From contig CAZNNH010000074.1 in NCBI GenBank assembly GCA_964574335.1, forward strand, positions 1-27,201: DNA of 27,201 nucleotides. Direction: 5' to 3'. The stretch's first letter is position 1, and the number at the start of each line of letters is the position of its first letter. The position numbers were made by a program, and so were the translations under genes. Positions 6,241-12,945 of the stretch are shown here, in pieces. This DNA comes from CAZNNH01 sp964574335. Its GTDB lineage: Bacteria; Acidobacteriota; Vicinamibacteria; Fen-336. Under the pieces are notes generated by a model that had not been told where the DNA came from, ran no database searches, and worked only from the letters and a program-made list of their open reading frames with translations.

Positions 6241-8829
6241 TCACCTGCCCAGGTCCCGGGTGAGGGACGCCGGCACCCGCTGCTTCAGCCCCAGGTAGGG
6301 GGCCCAGGGGTCGACCGGGCGGCCCGATCGGTAGCCCAGCACCCGGAGCGGCACCTCGGCGACGGTGAAGTCGGTCGGGCCCGAGAGCCGGTCCAGCTCG
6401 CCCCACGCCAGCGGCAGCGAGACCGGCGCCCCGGCCTTGGCCCGGGTGGAGTAGGCGCCCACCGCGTTGGCGCCGCGGGTGTTGCGCAGGTAGTCCACGT
6501 AGACCTTGCCCTTCCGCCGCGCCTTGGCCATCTGGGCGGTGAAGGCCTCGGGCTCGTCGCGGGCCAGGCGCTGGGCGGCGGCCCGGGCGAACTCCTCCAG
6601 CTCGTCCCACCCATGCTCCGGCGCCACGGGCACGCAGACGTGCAGGCCCTTGCCGCCGGTGGTCTTCACGAAGCTCTCCAGGCCGCAGTCGGCCAGGAGG
6701 GCGCGCACCCGGCGGGCCGCGGCGGCCACTCGGGAGAAAGGCAGGGCCTCGTCGGGGTCGAGGTCTAGGATCACTTGGTCCGGCCGCTCCAGGTCCGCCA
6801 GGCGGGAGCTCCAGGGGTGGATCTCGAGGATCCCGGCCTGCGCCAGCGCCAGCAGGCCCGGCACCGAGTCCACGTAGAGGTGTTTCTCGCTCTTGCCCGG
6901 GACCGCGAAGGTCTTGAGCTGGGGGAGGGTCCAGGCGCCCGGGTGCTTCTGGTAGAAGGTCTCGCCGTCGATCCCCTCCGGGCAGCGGACCAGGGTGAGA
7001 GGCCGTCCCTCGATGTGGGGCAGGATGACGTCGGCGATGGACACGTAGTAGAGGGCCAGGTCCAGCTTGGTGAAGCCGTTGTCGGGATAGTAGATGCGGT
7101 CCGGGTGGGTCAGGCGCACGCCGAGGAGGTCGACGACCTCTTCGGCGGTGCTGGGGTCGATGGTGCGGACGGCGTGGCCGCGCAGGGCCTCCCACGGCCG
7201 GCCCGCCGAGACCGTGTCGGCGCCGCCGCCCTCGACGGCCCCGGGCTTCTCGCGCACCACGTGGCGGGCCTCCCGGTCGTCGCGCAGGCCGACGAACACC
7301 GGATGGCGCAGGTGGCCCTGGTCGGTCCACTGCGCGTACTGGACCTGGGCCACCAGCTCCGGCTCCACCCACTCGGTGTCCCGGCGCGCGTCCGCGGGGA
7401 GCTCGGCGAACGGGGGTGTCTCCCGGCGCCGCGCCTCCAGCCGACGCAGCAGGTCGTCGAGGACGCGGTCGCTCAGCCCGGAGCCGACCCGGCCCGCGTA
7501 CACGAGCTTCTCGTCGTCGTAGTGGCCCACCAGCAGTGACCCGACCACCCGCCGGCCGTCCGACGCCCACCGGAAGCCGCCGATCACCAGCTCCTGGCTC
7601 AGGCGGCACTTCGCCTTCCGCCAGTCTCCGCCCCGACCGTGGCGATAGGGGGCATCGGCGCGCTTGCTGACCACGCCCTCGAGGCCGGCCTCCCGGATCT
7701 TCCGGAACATCTCGGGGCCCTGGCCGCGCACGTGGTCGCCGAAGCGCAGCACGTCGGGCGCCGATTCCAGCAGCCGGCGCAGCACCTGCTTGCGCTCCTC
7801 GAGCCTCACCGGCCGCAGGTCCCAGCCGTCGAGGTGCAGCAGGTCGAAGACGAAGTAGACCAGGGGCACGGCGCCGTCGGCGCGACGCTGGAGGGCCTCG
7901 AAGCTGGTGGCCCCGCTCGGCAGCACGGCGGCGACCTCGCCGTCGAGCAGCGCGGTCCCGGCCGGCAGCCGGCCGATGGCGCGGGCCACCTGCGGGAACT
8001 CCTTGGTCCAGTCCTTGCCGTTGCGTGAGATGAGCTGGACCTCCCCCTCCTGGATCCGGGCCACGATGCGGTAGCCGTCGTACTTGATCTCGTGGAGCCA
8101 CTCGTCCCCGGCCGGCGGGACCTCGGCCACCAGCGCCAGGGCCAGCGGCTGGGTCTGTGGGAGGGGACCCCGCACGGCGCCCGCCAGGTCCGCCAGGCGC
8201 AGCCGCGCCCCTCCGTCGCCCGGTGCAGGACCTTCCGGGCCCGCCTCGCCCTTCGAGCGCCAGAGGCGGTCACGCTCGGCCGCCACCTCGGCCAGGCCGC
8301 GCCCGCTGACCACGCTCTCCGGGCGCTCCGCCACGATCTCCCCGTCGGCCGCGCTGCGCCCGTACTCGTCCTTCTCCTTGATCAGCAGCCAGGCCTTGGC
8401 GTCCTTCCCCTTGATCTTGACCAGCACCCACTTCCCCTGGAGCTTCTCGCCGTGGAGGTGGAACTTGAGCTCGCCCCGCTCGAGCGAGCGCCCGGCGTCG
8501 GCCACGGGCGTCCAGGTCCCGCGGTCCCAGAGCACGACCGTCCCGCCCCCGTACTCGCCCTCGGGGATGACGCCCTCGAAAGAGCCGTACTCCACCGGGT
8601 GGTCCTCCACCCGGATGGCGAGACGTTTCTCCCGGGGGTCGAAGGAGGGGCCCTTGGGGACCGCCCAGCTCAGCAGGACACCGTCGAGCTCCAGGCGGAA
8701 GTCGTAGTGGAGGCGCGACGCTGCGTGCTTCTGGATGCAGTAGGAGCTGCCGCCGTGAGGCCGCGCCTCGCCGGCCGGCTCGGGGGTCCGGGCGAAGTCG
8801 CGCTTCTTCTTGTAGTCCTCGAGGGGCAT
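6241..8829 (-). CDS. ligD: DNA ligase D (phosphoesterase-ligase-polymerase)
   Basis: This 862-aa enzyme of bacterial non-homologous end joining has three domains in the order of Pseudomonas LigD. The 3'-phosphoesterase (about 1-180) has conserved H35, H41, D43 (in RLHYDFRLELDG) and H77 (VEDHPVEY). The ATP-dependent ligase (about 225-520) has the nucleotidyl motif EIKYDGYR with adenylated K249, and later motifs DGEVA and EGVVSKR. The archaeo-eukaryotic-type primase/polymerase (about 560-862) has the metal-binding pair D689/D691 in ILDLDPD. It trims, fills and seals double-strand breaks, normally with the end-binding protein Ku. No ku gene is in this window. Length is normal and all catalytic residues looked for are present, so it should be active. 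The start is an ATG with only a weak GAG upstream. Confidence 0.95.
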   Translation of the reverse strand: MPLEDYKKKRDFARTPEPAGEARPHGGSSYCIQKHAASRLHYDFRLELDGVLLSWAVPKGPSFDPREKRLAIRVEDHPVEYGSFEGVIPEGEYGGGTVVLWDRGTWTPVADAGRSLERGELKFHLHGEKLQGKWVLVKIKGKDAKAWLLIKEKDEYGRSAADGEIVAERPESVVSGRGLAEVAAERDRLWRSKGEAGPEGPAPGDGGARLRLADLAGAVRGPLPQTQPLALALVAEVPPAGDEWLHEIKYDGYRIVARIQEGEVQLISRNGKDWTKEFPQVARAIGRLPAGTALLDGEVAAVLPSGATSFEALQRRADGAVPLVYFVFDLLHLDGWDLRPVRLEERKQVLRRLLESAPDVLRFGDHVRGQGPEMFRKIREAGLEGVVSKRADAPYRHGRGGDWRKAKCRLSQELVIGGFRWASDGRRVVGSLLVGHYDDEKLVYAGRVGSGLSDRVLDDLLRRLEARRRETPPFAELPADARRDTEWVEPELVAQVQYAQWTDQGHLRHPVFVGLRDDREARHVVREKPGAVEGGGADTVSAGRPWEALRGHAVRTIDPSTAEEVVDLLGVRLTHPDRIYYPDNGFTKLDLALYYVSIADVILPHIEGRPLTLVRCPEGIDGETFYQKHPGAWTLPQLKTFAVPGKSEKHLYVDSVPGLLALAQAGILEIHPWSSRLADLERPDQVILDLDPDEALPFSRVAAAARRVRALLADCGLESFVKTTGGKGLHVCVPVAPEHGWDELEEFARAAAQRLARDEPEAFTAQMAKARRKGKVYVDYLRNTRGANAVGAYSTRAKAGAPVSLPLAWGELDRLSGPTDFTVAEVPLRVLGYRSGRPVDPWAPYLGLKQRVPASLTRDLGR

Positions 8830-8905
8830 CTCAGCACTGCCTTGGCTATGAGTAGCATCGTCTCATGGCGTCGCTTCCACCGCCGCTGCCGGCGTCCCTC
8901 GCCGC

Positions 8906-8925
8906 GCCTTGGTCATATCCAAGGC
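8906..8925. promoter_or_regulatory. Perfect inverted repeat upstream of ligD
   Basis: GCCTTGGTCATATCCAAGGC has 7-base perfect arms around a 6-base AT-rich centre. It lies about 80 bp upstream of the ligD ATG and 140 bp upstream of the ArsR-VOC gene on the other strand, so it may be an operator for either. The rest of the 8830-9030 gap shows nothing else clear. Confidence 0.35.
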
Positions 8926-9034
8926 CGTGGCAAAGAGGGCAAGCACCGCCCCTCCTCCACGCCCACCGTGCCAACCGCACGCGACGTCGCCGGGCAGGCC
9001 GAAATGACTCTCGGCTCCAGCCCGCCGGCCTCGA

Positions 9035-9055
9035 TATACTTAACCCTATCGTCAA
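9035..9055 (+). promoter_or_regulatory. Promoter/operator of the ArsR-VOC gene
   Basis: An AT-rich patch contains a good -10 hexamer, TATACT (9035-9040), overlapping the imperfect inverted repeat TTAAC-N6-GTCAA (9040-9044, 9051-9055). Sites of this kind just upstream of ArsR-type genes commonly serve self-repression. No convincing -35 is visible. Confidence 0.45.
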
Positions 9056-9065
9056 CTATAGAGGC

Positions 9066-9572
9066 ATGCCCGACACGAGCTCCGGTCTCGACGCCACGCT
9101 CGGGGCCCTCGCCGATCCGACTCGGCGGCGCGTCGTGGAGAGCCTGCGGCGGAGACCACACCGGGCGGGCGAGCTGTCGCGGTTGTTTGCGACATCACCG
9201 CCCGCCATGAGCCGTCACTTGCGGGTTCTGCGCAAGAGCGGTCTGATCGAGGACCTTGGCGACCAAGCCGACGCGCGCGCTCGTGTCTACCGCCTCAAGC
9301 CCGGACCTTTCCGAGACCTGGCGGCTTGGCTCGAGGAGGTGGAGGCCTTCTGGAGGGACGAGCTGGCTTCGTTCAAGGACACGGATGCCGCCTACAAGAC
9401 GTGTCTTGCCGCTGGAGCCACGAGCGTTTCCGAGCCTCAGGATCAGTACTACGGCGATCGCAACGCGGGCGTTCGGGACCCGAATGGCAACCAGTGGTGG
9501 CTGGGTACCCATCTGGAGGACGTGCCGCCCGAGGAGATCGCGAGGCGCGCCGCCGCTCGGAGCAACGCCTAG
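9066..9572 (+). CDS. ArsR-family regulator fused to C-terminal half of a VOC (PhnB/glyoxalase-like) domain
   Basis: This 168-aa protein is a chimera. Residues 1 to about 105 are a typical ArsR winged helix (ALADPTRRRVVESL, recognition helix around SPPAMSRHLRVLRKSGLI), ending in the AAWLEEVEAFWRDELASFKD tail common in regulators of SRPBCC/VOC operons. From about residue 107 the sequence matches the second half of PhnB-like VOC proteins (TDAAYKTCLAAGATSV, then DQYYGDRNAGVRDPNGNQWW). The VOC first half is absent. ArsR, SRPBCC and VOC genes are often neighbours, so an in-frame deletion joining regulator start to VOC end is the simplest origin. I start it at 9066, where ArsR similarity begins. The frame extends upstream to 8865 without recognisable sequence. 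The frame is open, so a fused product may be made. The GAGG one base before ATG is too close for a normal ribosome site. Confidence 0.75.
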   Translation: MPDTSSGLDATLGALADPTRRRVVESLRRRPHRAGELSRLFATSPPAMSRHLRVLRKSGLIEDLGDQADARARVYRLKPGPFRDLAAWLEEVEAFWRDELASFKDTDAAYKTCLAAGATSVSEPQDQYYGDRNAGVRDPNGNQWWLGTHLEDVPPEEIARRAAARSNA

Positions 9573-9704
9573 AGCCGGAGCGCTCTTCCCGACCTGACCG
9601 GCACCGCACAGGGCACCACCGGGTACGCCCGGAACTGCCGGTGGAGAGCACCAGAGCGCCTGCGCCGCGCCCGCTCGGCCGTGCTGGAAGGGCCCGGACC
9701 CCGG

Positions 9705-9785
9705 GCCGTCTCCAGATGTCCGATTTCGTCTTGTAGTGTCCGCCTGGGTGACCCAGGTGTCCGATTTCGTATCCTGCCGCGGCGA
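9705..9785. repeat. 81-bp repeat, copy A
   Basis: This segment matches 12854-12934 at 76 of 81 positions. It contains two direct copies of TGTCCGATTTCGT separated by a near-perfect hairpin, CCTGGGT-G-ACCCAGG. It lies 46 bp beyond the 3' end of the truncated NADH dehydrogenase gene. It may be a solo insertion-sequence end or a miniature element; no transposase is nearby. The surrounding 9573-9831 gap holds nothing else recognisable. Confidence 0.85.
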
Positions 9786-9831
9786 CGGACCGTGCTCCGG
9801 GATCGCGTCGTGCGAGTGGGCGAGGATCCGG

Positions 9832-10389
9832 TTACGGATCGGTGCGGCGCAGGGCGGCGGCGCGCTCCTCGCTCATGCGCTCGAAGCTGTGGCGCAGGTC
9901 GGCATCCTCGCGTTCGATCACCGCCTCTTCGAGGGCACGGATCACGTGATACCGCAGCAGCAGGGCGTCGCCCAGGTTCTTGAAGGGCAACGCGTGCTCG
10001 GGCAGGCCGGGCAGGCCGCGGAAGTCGGTGACGGTGCCCAGTGCGATCACCAGGTGGTCGTAGGCGATGCGGTGCGGCAGCGGTCGGAAGCCGGGGCTGG
10101 TGGTCACCACGCGCTGGTCGAGATCCACGGATTCGACCGGGCGCACGTGGACGTCGCTGCGCGTCAGCAACTGGCGGATCGGGCTGACGACGTCGGTCAG
10201 GCCGATGGTCCCGGAGATCACCTCGGGGAGCATGGGCTGGAACACGAAGTAGTTCTCGTCGTTCACGAGCGCCACCTCGTAGTCGTCCCTGCGACCGAGG
10301 GCGCGCTCCAGCGCCAGCGCGCAATACACGCCTGCGAAGCCGCCCCCCAGGATGACGATGCGCGGACGCCCGCCGTGTCCCTGCCCCAT
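9832..10389 (-). pseudogene. Truncated type II NADH dehydrogenase (NDH-2-like), N-terminal part
   Basis: The 185-aa product starts like a full NDH-2/FAD-dependent oxidoreductase. It has the FAD-binding glycine motif in IVILGGGFAGVYCALAL, then FQPMLPEVISG and YDHLVIALGT. Family members are usually about 400-450 aa and carry a second glycine motif for NAD(H). Here similarity ends near residue 166 (EREDADLR), followed by a short unrelated tail (SFERMSEERAAALRR) and a stop. Without the NAD(H) site and C-terminus it is unlikely to be an active dehydrogenase. A good ribosome site (GGGAGGA) precedes the ATG, so it may still be translated. It is part of the eroded stretch of this window. Confidence 0.8.
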
Positions 10390-10498
10390 CCTCTATCCTC
10401 CCGAGGGTCGTGTAAGAGCAGTCTAGCAGCGTCCGGTGGCGGACACGTCGCGCGGACCGGGGGCCGGGATGCCGGCGAGCCCCACACCACGCTTGTCC

Positions 10499-10530
10499 TC
10501 AGATGTCCGACTACGCCACCTGGTGTCCGA
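10499..10530. repeat. Partial, diverged repeat copy C
   Basis: A 32-bp segment resembles the left part of copies A and B, sharing AGATGTCCG, a CACCTGGTGTCCG block and the same spacing, with about five mismatches. It lies 18 bp beyond the stop of the serine hydrolase gene at 10549. It lacks the right half of the repeat. Confidence 0.6.
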
Positions 10531-10548
10531 TGCTCAGGGTCTCCCCGA

Positions 10549-11814
10549 CTACTGAAGGCTGAGGCCGGTCGCCTTCCGCATGATGTCGGCGATGGCCGCT
10601 GCGCCGGACCCTGCCGACGTGGCCGCCACAAGAGCCACGTCGAGCCCAGGAAAGACGACGATGCGTGCAAAGAACGTCCCTCCGCTTCCGTCTCCCAGGC
10701 TGATGGGGCCGTTTGGGGTCATCACGACTCCCCAGCCGAAGCCAATCGTGGTGGTCGCCTCGGACAGGTCGGAGCCGTACGCCGTGCGAAGGGCGTCGAG
10801 GCTGGGCTCGTACATCTCCGCAATCCTCACGGTGACGTGCGCGGTATGCATCACGGCATATCCCTCTCGGTCCAGTAGCGCCCCCCTCCCTTGAAGACCC
10901 CGAAGCACCTCTCGGGCGTACAGCCCGAAGTCACCGATGCTGCAGTGGGCCCCACCTGCCGGGCTCATCCATGCCGGGAACGTGTAGGCGTCGTCCAGCT
11001 CCTGCGCACGCAGCTTCCCCGCTTCGACGTAGTGGCCCCGGGGTTGATCTGGATCCGCCAGCGACGCGGGCCATCCCCCTAGGCGCGCCGATCGCATACC
11101 AAGGGGCTCGAAGACGCGGGTCGCGAGCAGCGTCTCGAAGGAAGTCCCCGTGACGGTCTCGGCAACATGGCCCAGAAGACAATAGCCAACGTTCGAGTAG
11201 ACGTGCTTCGTTCCCACTGGATCTCTGGGCGGAAGGCTGAGGACGATTCTCGCCATCTCCGCACGCTGCGCTCGCGGATCGACGATCGTCGCGGGCAGCC
11301 CATCCCAAAGCCGCCCCATGACCGTCGGGTCTTCCTTGTCCCGCTCCTGCATGGCCACAATCCCCGCGCGATGCAGAAGCAAGTCCCGAACCGTCACCCG
11401 CCTGTAGTCCTCGGGCATCGGCAGATCGGGCAACACCTCGCCCAGCGCATCGTCGTACGCGAGCTGACCATCTCGAACCAGCAACGCGATCAGGAGGGCG
11501 GTCATACCCTTCGTCGTCGAGCCAAGATGGAAACGGCTCTCCACGCTCACCTGCCGGGCGCCTCCGTCCACCGTCACGCCCACAGCGGCGCTGGCCACGA
11601 TCTCGTCGCCATGCACGACGGCCGCGGCCATCGCGGGCTGTCGATGCTTCTGCGCCGCCTTCCGCAGCTCCTTGGCCAGTGTCTCTCGGTCTCGGATCCT
11701 CGGCCGCCAGTTGCGATCGGCGGCAAGGGCGCGCCCGGCAAGCGCACCCCCAAGCAGGAGGACGAGTGCGCCACCGATCAGGCCCACGCTCCACCAGACG
11801 GATTGCTGCTCCAT
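10549..11814 (-). CDS. Serine hydrolase, class C beta-lactamase/PBP-like, exported
   Basis: The 421-aa protein belongs to the beta-lactamase-related serine hydrolases (PF00144 type). An N-terminal hydrophobic stretch (about residues 8-31, ending in AGRALA) is a signal peptide or anchor. The catalytic motifs are SxxK at S99-TTK (LGSTTKG) and YxN at Y206-S-N (HVYSNVGY). The third motif, usually HxG, reads LGDGSGG, so its first residue is changed. I start it at 11814 because GAGGAGAGAG lies just upstream; the frame extends 12 codons further. It follows the HTH regulator gene by 36 bp and shares its promoter. Members include esterases, peptidases and lactamases; the substrate cannot be told. Confidence 0.88.
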   Translation of the reverse strand: MEQQSVWWSVGLIGGALVLLLGGALAGRALAADRNWRPRIRDRETLAKELRKAAQKHRQPAMAAAVVHGDEIVASAAVGVTVDGGARQVSVESRFHLGSTTKGMTALLIALLVRDGQLAYDDALGEVLPDLPMPEDYRRVTVRDLLLHRAGIVAMQERDKEDPTVMGRLWDGLPATIVDPRAQRAEMARIVLSLPPRDPVGTKHVYSNVGYCLLGHVAETVTGTSFETLLATRVFEPLGMRSARLGGWPASLADPDQPRGHYVEAGKLRAQELDDAYTFPAWMSPAGGAHCSIGDFGLYAREVLRGLQGRGALLDREGYAVMHTAHVTVRIAEMYEPSLDALRTAYGSDLSEATTTIGFGWGVVMTPNGPISLGDGSGGTFFARIVVFPGLDVALVAATSAGSGAAAIADIMRKATGLSLQ

Positions 11815-11850
11815 GACTCTCTCCTCACGAGTACCGCGAAGGCCGGCCAC

Positions 11851-12441
11851 CTACCCGATCTCAATCCCCTGCGCCTTCGGTCGCGGCACGTTCGCGTCGT
11901 CGGGGTAGAGACCGACATTGAGGGTGTACGAGGCCCCGCCGTCCCCGTCCGCCGCCCGAAACTCGTCTACCAGGGCTCGCAAGCGCTTCGCGACCTGCTC
12001 GAGGTCGCGCTCCCGTAGCCGCGCGCTCGCCAAGAGCGCAAGCGTCTGACCGTTCCGTCCGCGGGCCGGACAGCGCTCAATCGCTACGGAAAGGTTGTCG
12101 CGCAGGATCGACAGCGCGAGGGCCTGCTTGCTGACCGTGCTCCGGCCCTTGGGGCGGACGACATAGCTCCGGGCCGCGGACGCGTAGTACTTCTCCAGGT
12201 TGCGCCCCGTGTCCCGCGTCTCGACCAGTCGAATCAGCCCTAGGCCTTCGAGAAGCTTGAAGTGGTGGGTGATGTTGGCCGGATGGACTCTCATCTCTCG
12301 CGCCACGCTCGTCACCGTACGCCGTTCCGCTGAAAGCATCCTGAGGATGGCCATCCGTACGGGGTGGGCGTAGCCCTTGATGCGCTCATCGTCTGCCAGC
12401 ACCATGAGCTGGCGGGGGGTGGCGGCTCTTGCTCGTGACAT
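11851..12441 (-). CDS. Winged-helix (ArsR-like) transcriptional regulator
   Basis: The 196-aa protein has a winged-helix DNA-binding domain in its first half (YAHPVRMAILRML, then VAREMRVHPANITHHFKLL and a wing around RLVETRDTGRN). The C-terminal half is helical, and I do not recognise it as a ligand domain. The start at 12441 is chosen because an upstream ATG in frame lies inside the promoter. It heads a two-gene operon with the serine hydrolase. Its own promoter is covered by strong inverted repeats, so self-repression is likely. Confidence 0.85.
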   Translation of the reverse strand: MSRARAATPRQLMVLADDERIKGYAHPVRMAILRMLSAERRTVTSVAREMRVHPANITHHFKLLEGLGLIRLVETRDTGRNLEKYYASAARSYVVRPKGRSTVSKQALALSILRDNLSVAIERCPARGRNGQTLALLASARLRERDLEQVAKRLRALVDEFRAADGDGGASYTLNVGLYPDDANVPRPKAQGIEIG

Positions 12442-12444
12442 CTG

Positions 12445-12477
12445 TCTAACGTTAGAACATCGTCTAACGTGTGTCAA
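12445..12477 (-). promoter_or_regulatory. Promoter and operator of the HTH-hydrolase operon
   Basis: A consensus -35 TTGACA lies at 12477-12472 on the minus strand. A weak -10 (TAACGT, 12454-12449) follows after 17 bases. Three half-sites overlap it on the plus strand: TCTAAC (12445-12450), GTTAGA (12451-12456) and TCTAAC (12463-12468). The first two form a perfect 12-bp palindrome, and the last two an inverted repeat with a 6-base spacer. The predicted start falls at or next to the ATG, so the message may be leaderless. Confidence 0.65.
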
Positions 12478-12541
12478 CTCCGGGGGCCGAACTGGCTCGT
12501 GGCACGGGGTGCCTGGTCGAGTGCCGGTTCGTCGTCGAGCG

Positions 12542-12817
12542 CTACCCGGACTCCCCGCGGCACAGGGTCTTGGCGAGGGCCACGAAGGCCGCGACGTTGG
12601 AGACCAGATGCCACAGGTTGGCGTTCGGCAAAGGCCCCGACAGCAACCGGGGAGAGAGGATCGGTACGCCGAGTTCCTTGATCAGCGCGGCGCGCTCCAC
12701 GCTGTTCTCGAGGCCAACGACGATCTGGCAGATGAAGATCAACGCCGGGTCCGCGGACGACCGTTGCCCCCATCTTCCACCCGAGGTCGCCGAGTCCACG
12801 CAACGTCCAGGGGGCAT
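12542..12817 (-). pseudogene. Unidentified gene fragment (C-terminal piece)
   Basis: The 91-codon frame has strongly GC-biased third positions after about residue 20 and a plausible folded sequence (LIFICQIVVGLENSVERAAL, then ELGVPILSPRLLSGPL). This suggests genuine former or present coding sequence. I do not recognise the family. Its upstream end runs into the ligD-like patch near 12817-12854, so its native start is probably lost. It has no clear ribosome site. Confidence 0.35.
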
Positions 12818-12854
12818 CTCCCGGCGCCGCGCCTCCAGCCGACACTGGAGGTCG
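12817..12854. repeat. ligD-like fragment
   Basis: Twenty-seven bases (12817-12843) are identical to 7419-7445 inside ligD, and the similarity extends to 12854 with five differing bases. In the minus-strand reading this is the LigD stretch RLEARRRE. It abuts repeat copy B. A match of this length is not expected by chance. Confidence 0.7.
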
Positions 12855-12934
12855 CCGTCTCCAGATGTCCGATTTCGTCACCTGGTGTCCGCCTGGGTGA
12901 TCCAGGTGTCCGATTTCGTATCCTGCCGCGGCGA
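12854..12934. repeat. 81-bp repeat, copy B
   Basis: This is the partner of copy A in the same orientation, 3149 bp away. It has two direct units, CCAGATGTCCGATTTCGT (12861-12878) and CCAGGTGTCCGATTTCGT (12902-12919), plus a perfect inverted pair CACCTGG/CCAGGTG (12879-12885, 12902-12908). It ends 11 bp beyond the stop of the 706-aa hydrolase. Multiple TGTCC-type subrepeats resemble ends of some insertion sequences, but no element could be assigned. Confidence 0.85.
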
Positions 12935-12945
12935 TGAGCGGCGGT

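Noticed and set aside
6227..8101. 624-codon minus-strand frame overlapping ligD
   Set aside because: It is the wrong frame of ligD, dominated by Arg, Gly and Pro; LigD motifs lie in the other frame.
9705..12934. Integron cassettes with attC sites
   Set aside because: Gene-plus-3'-repeat layout suggested it, but the repeats lack the RYYYAAC/GTTRRRY core sites of attC and no integrase is present.
9705..12934. CRISPR array
   Set aside because: Repeats are three scattered copies kilobases apart with no regular spacers, and no cas gene is present.
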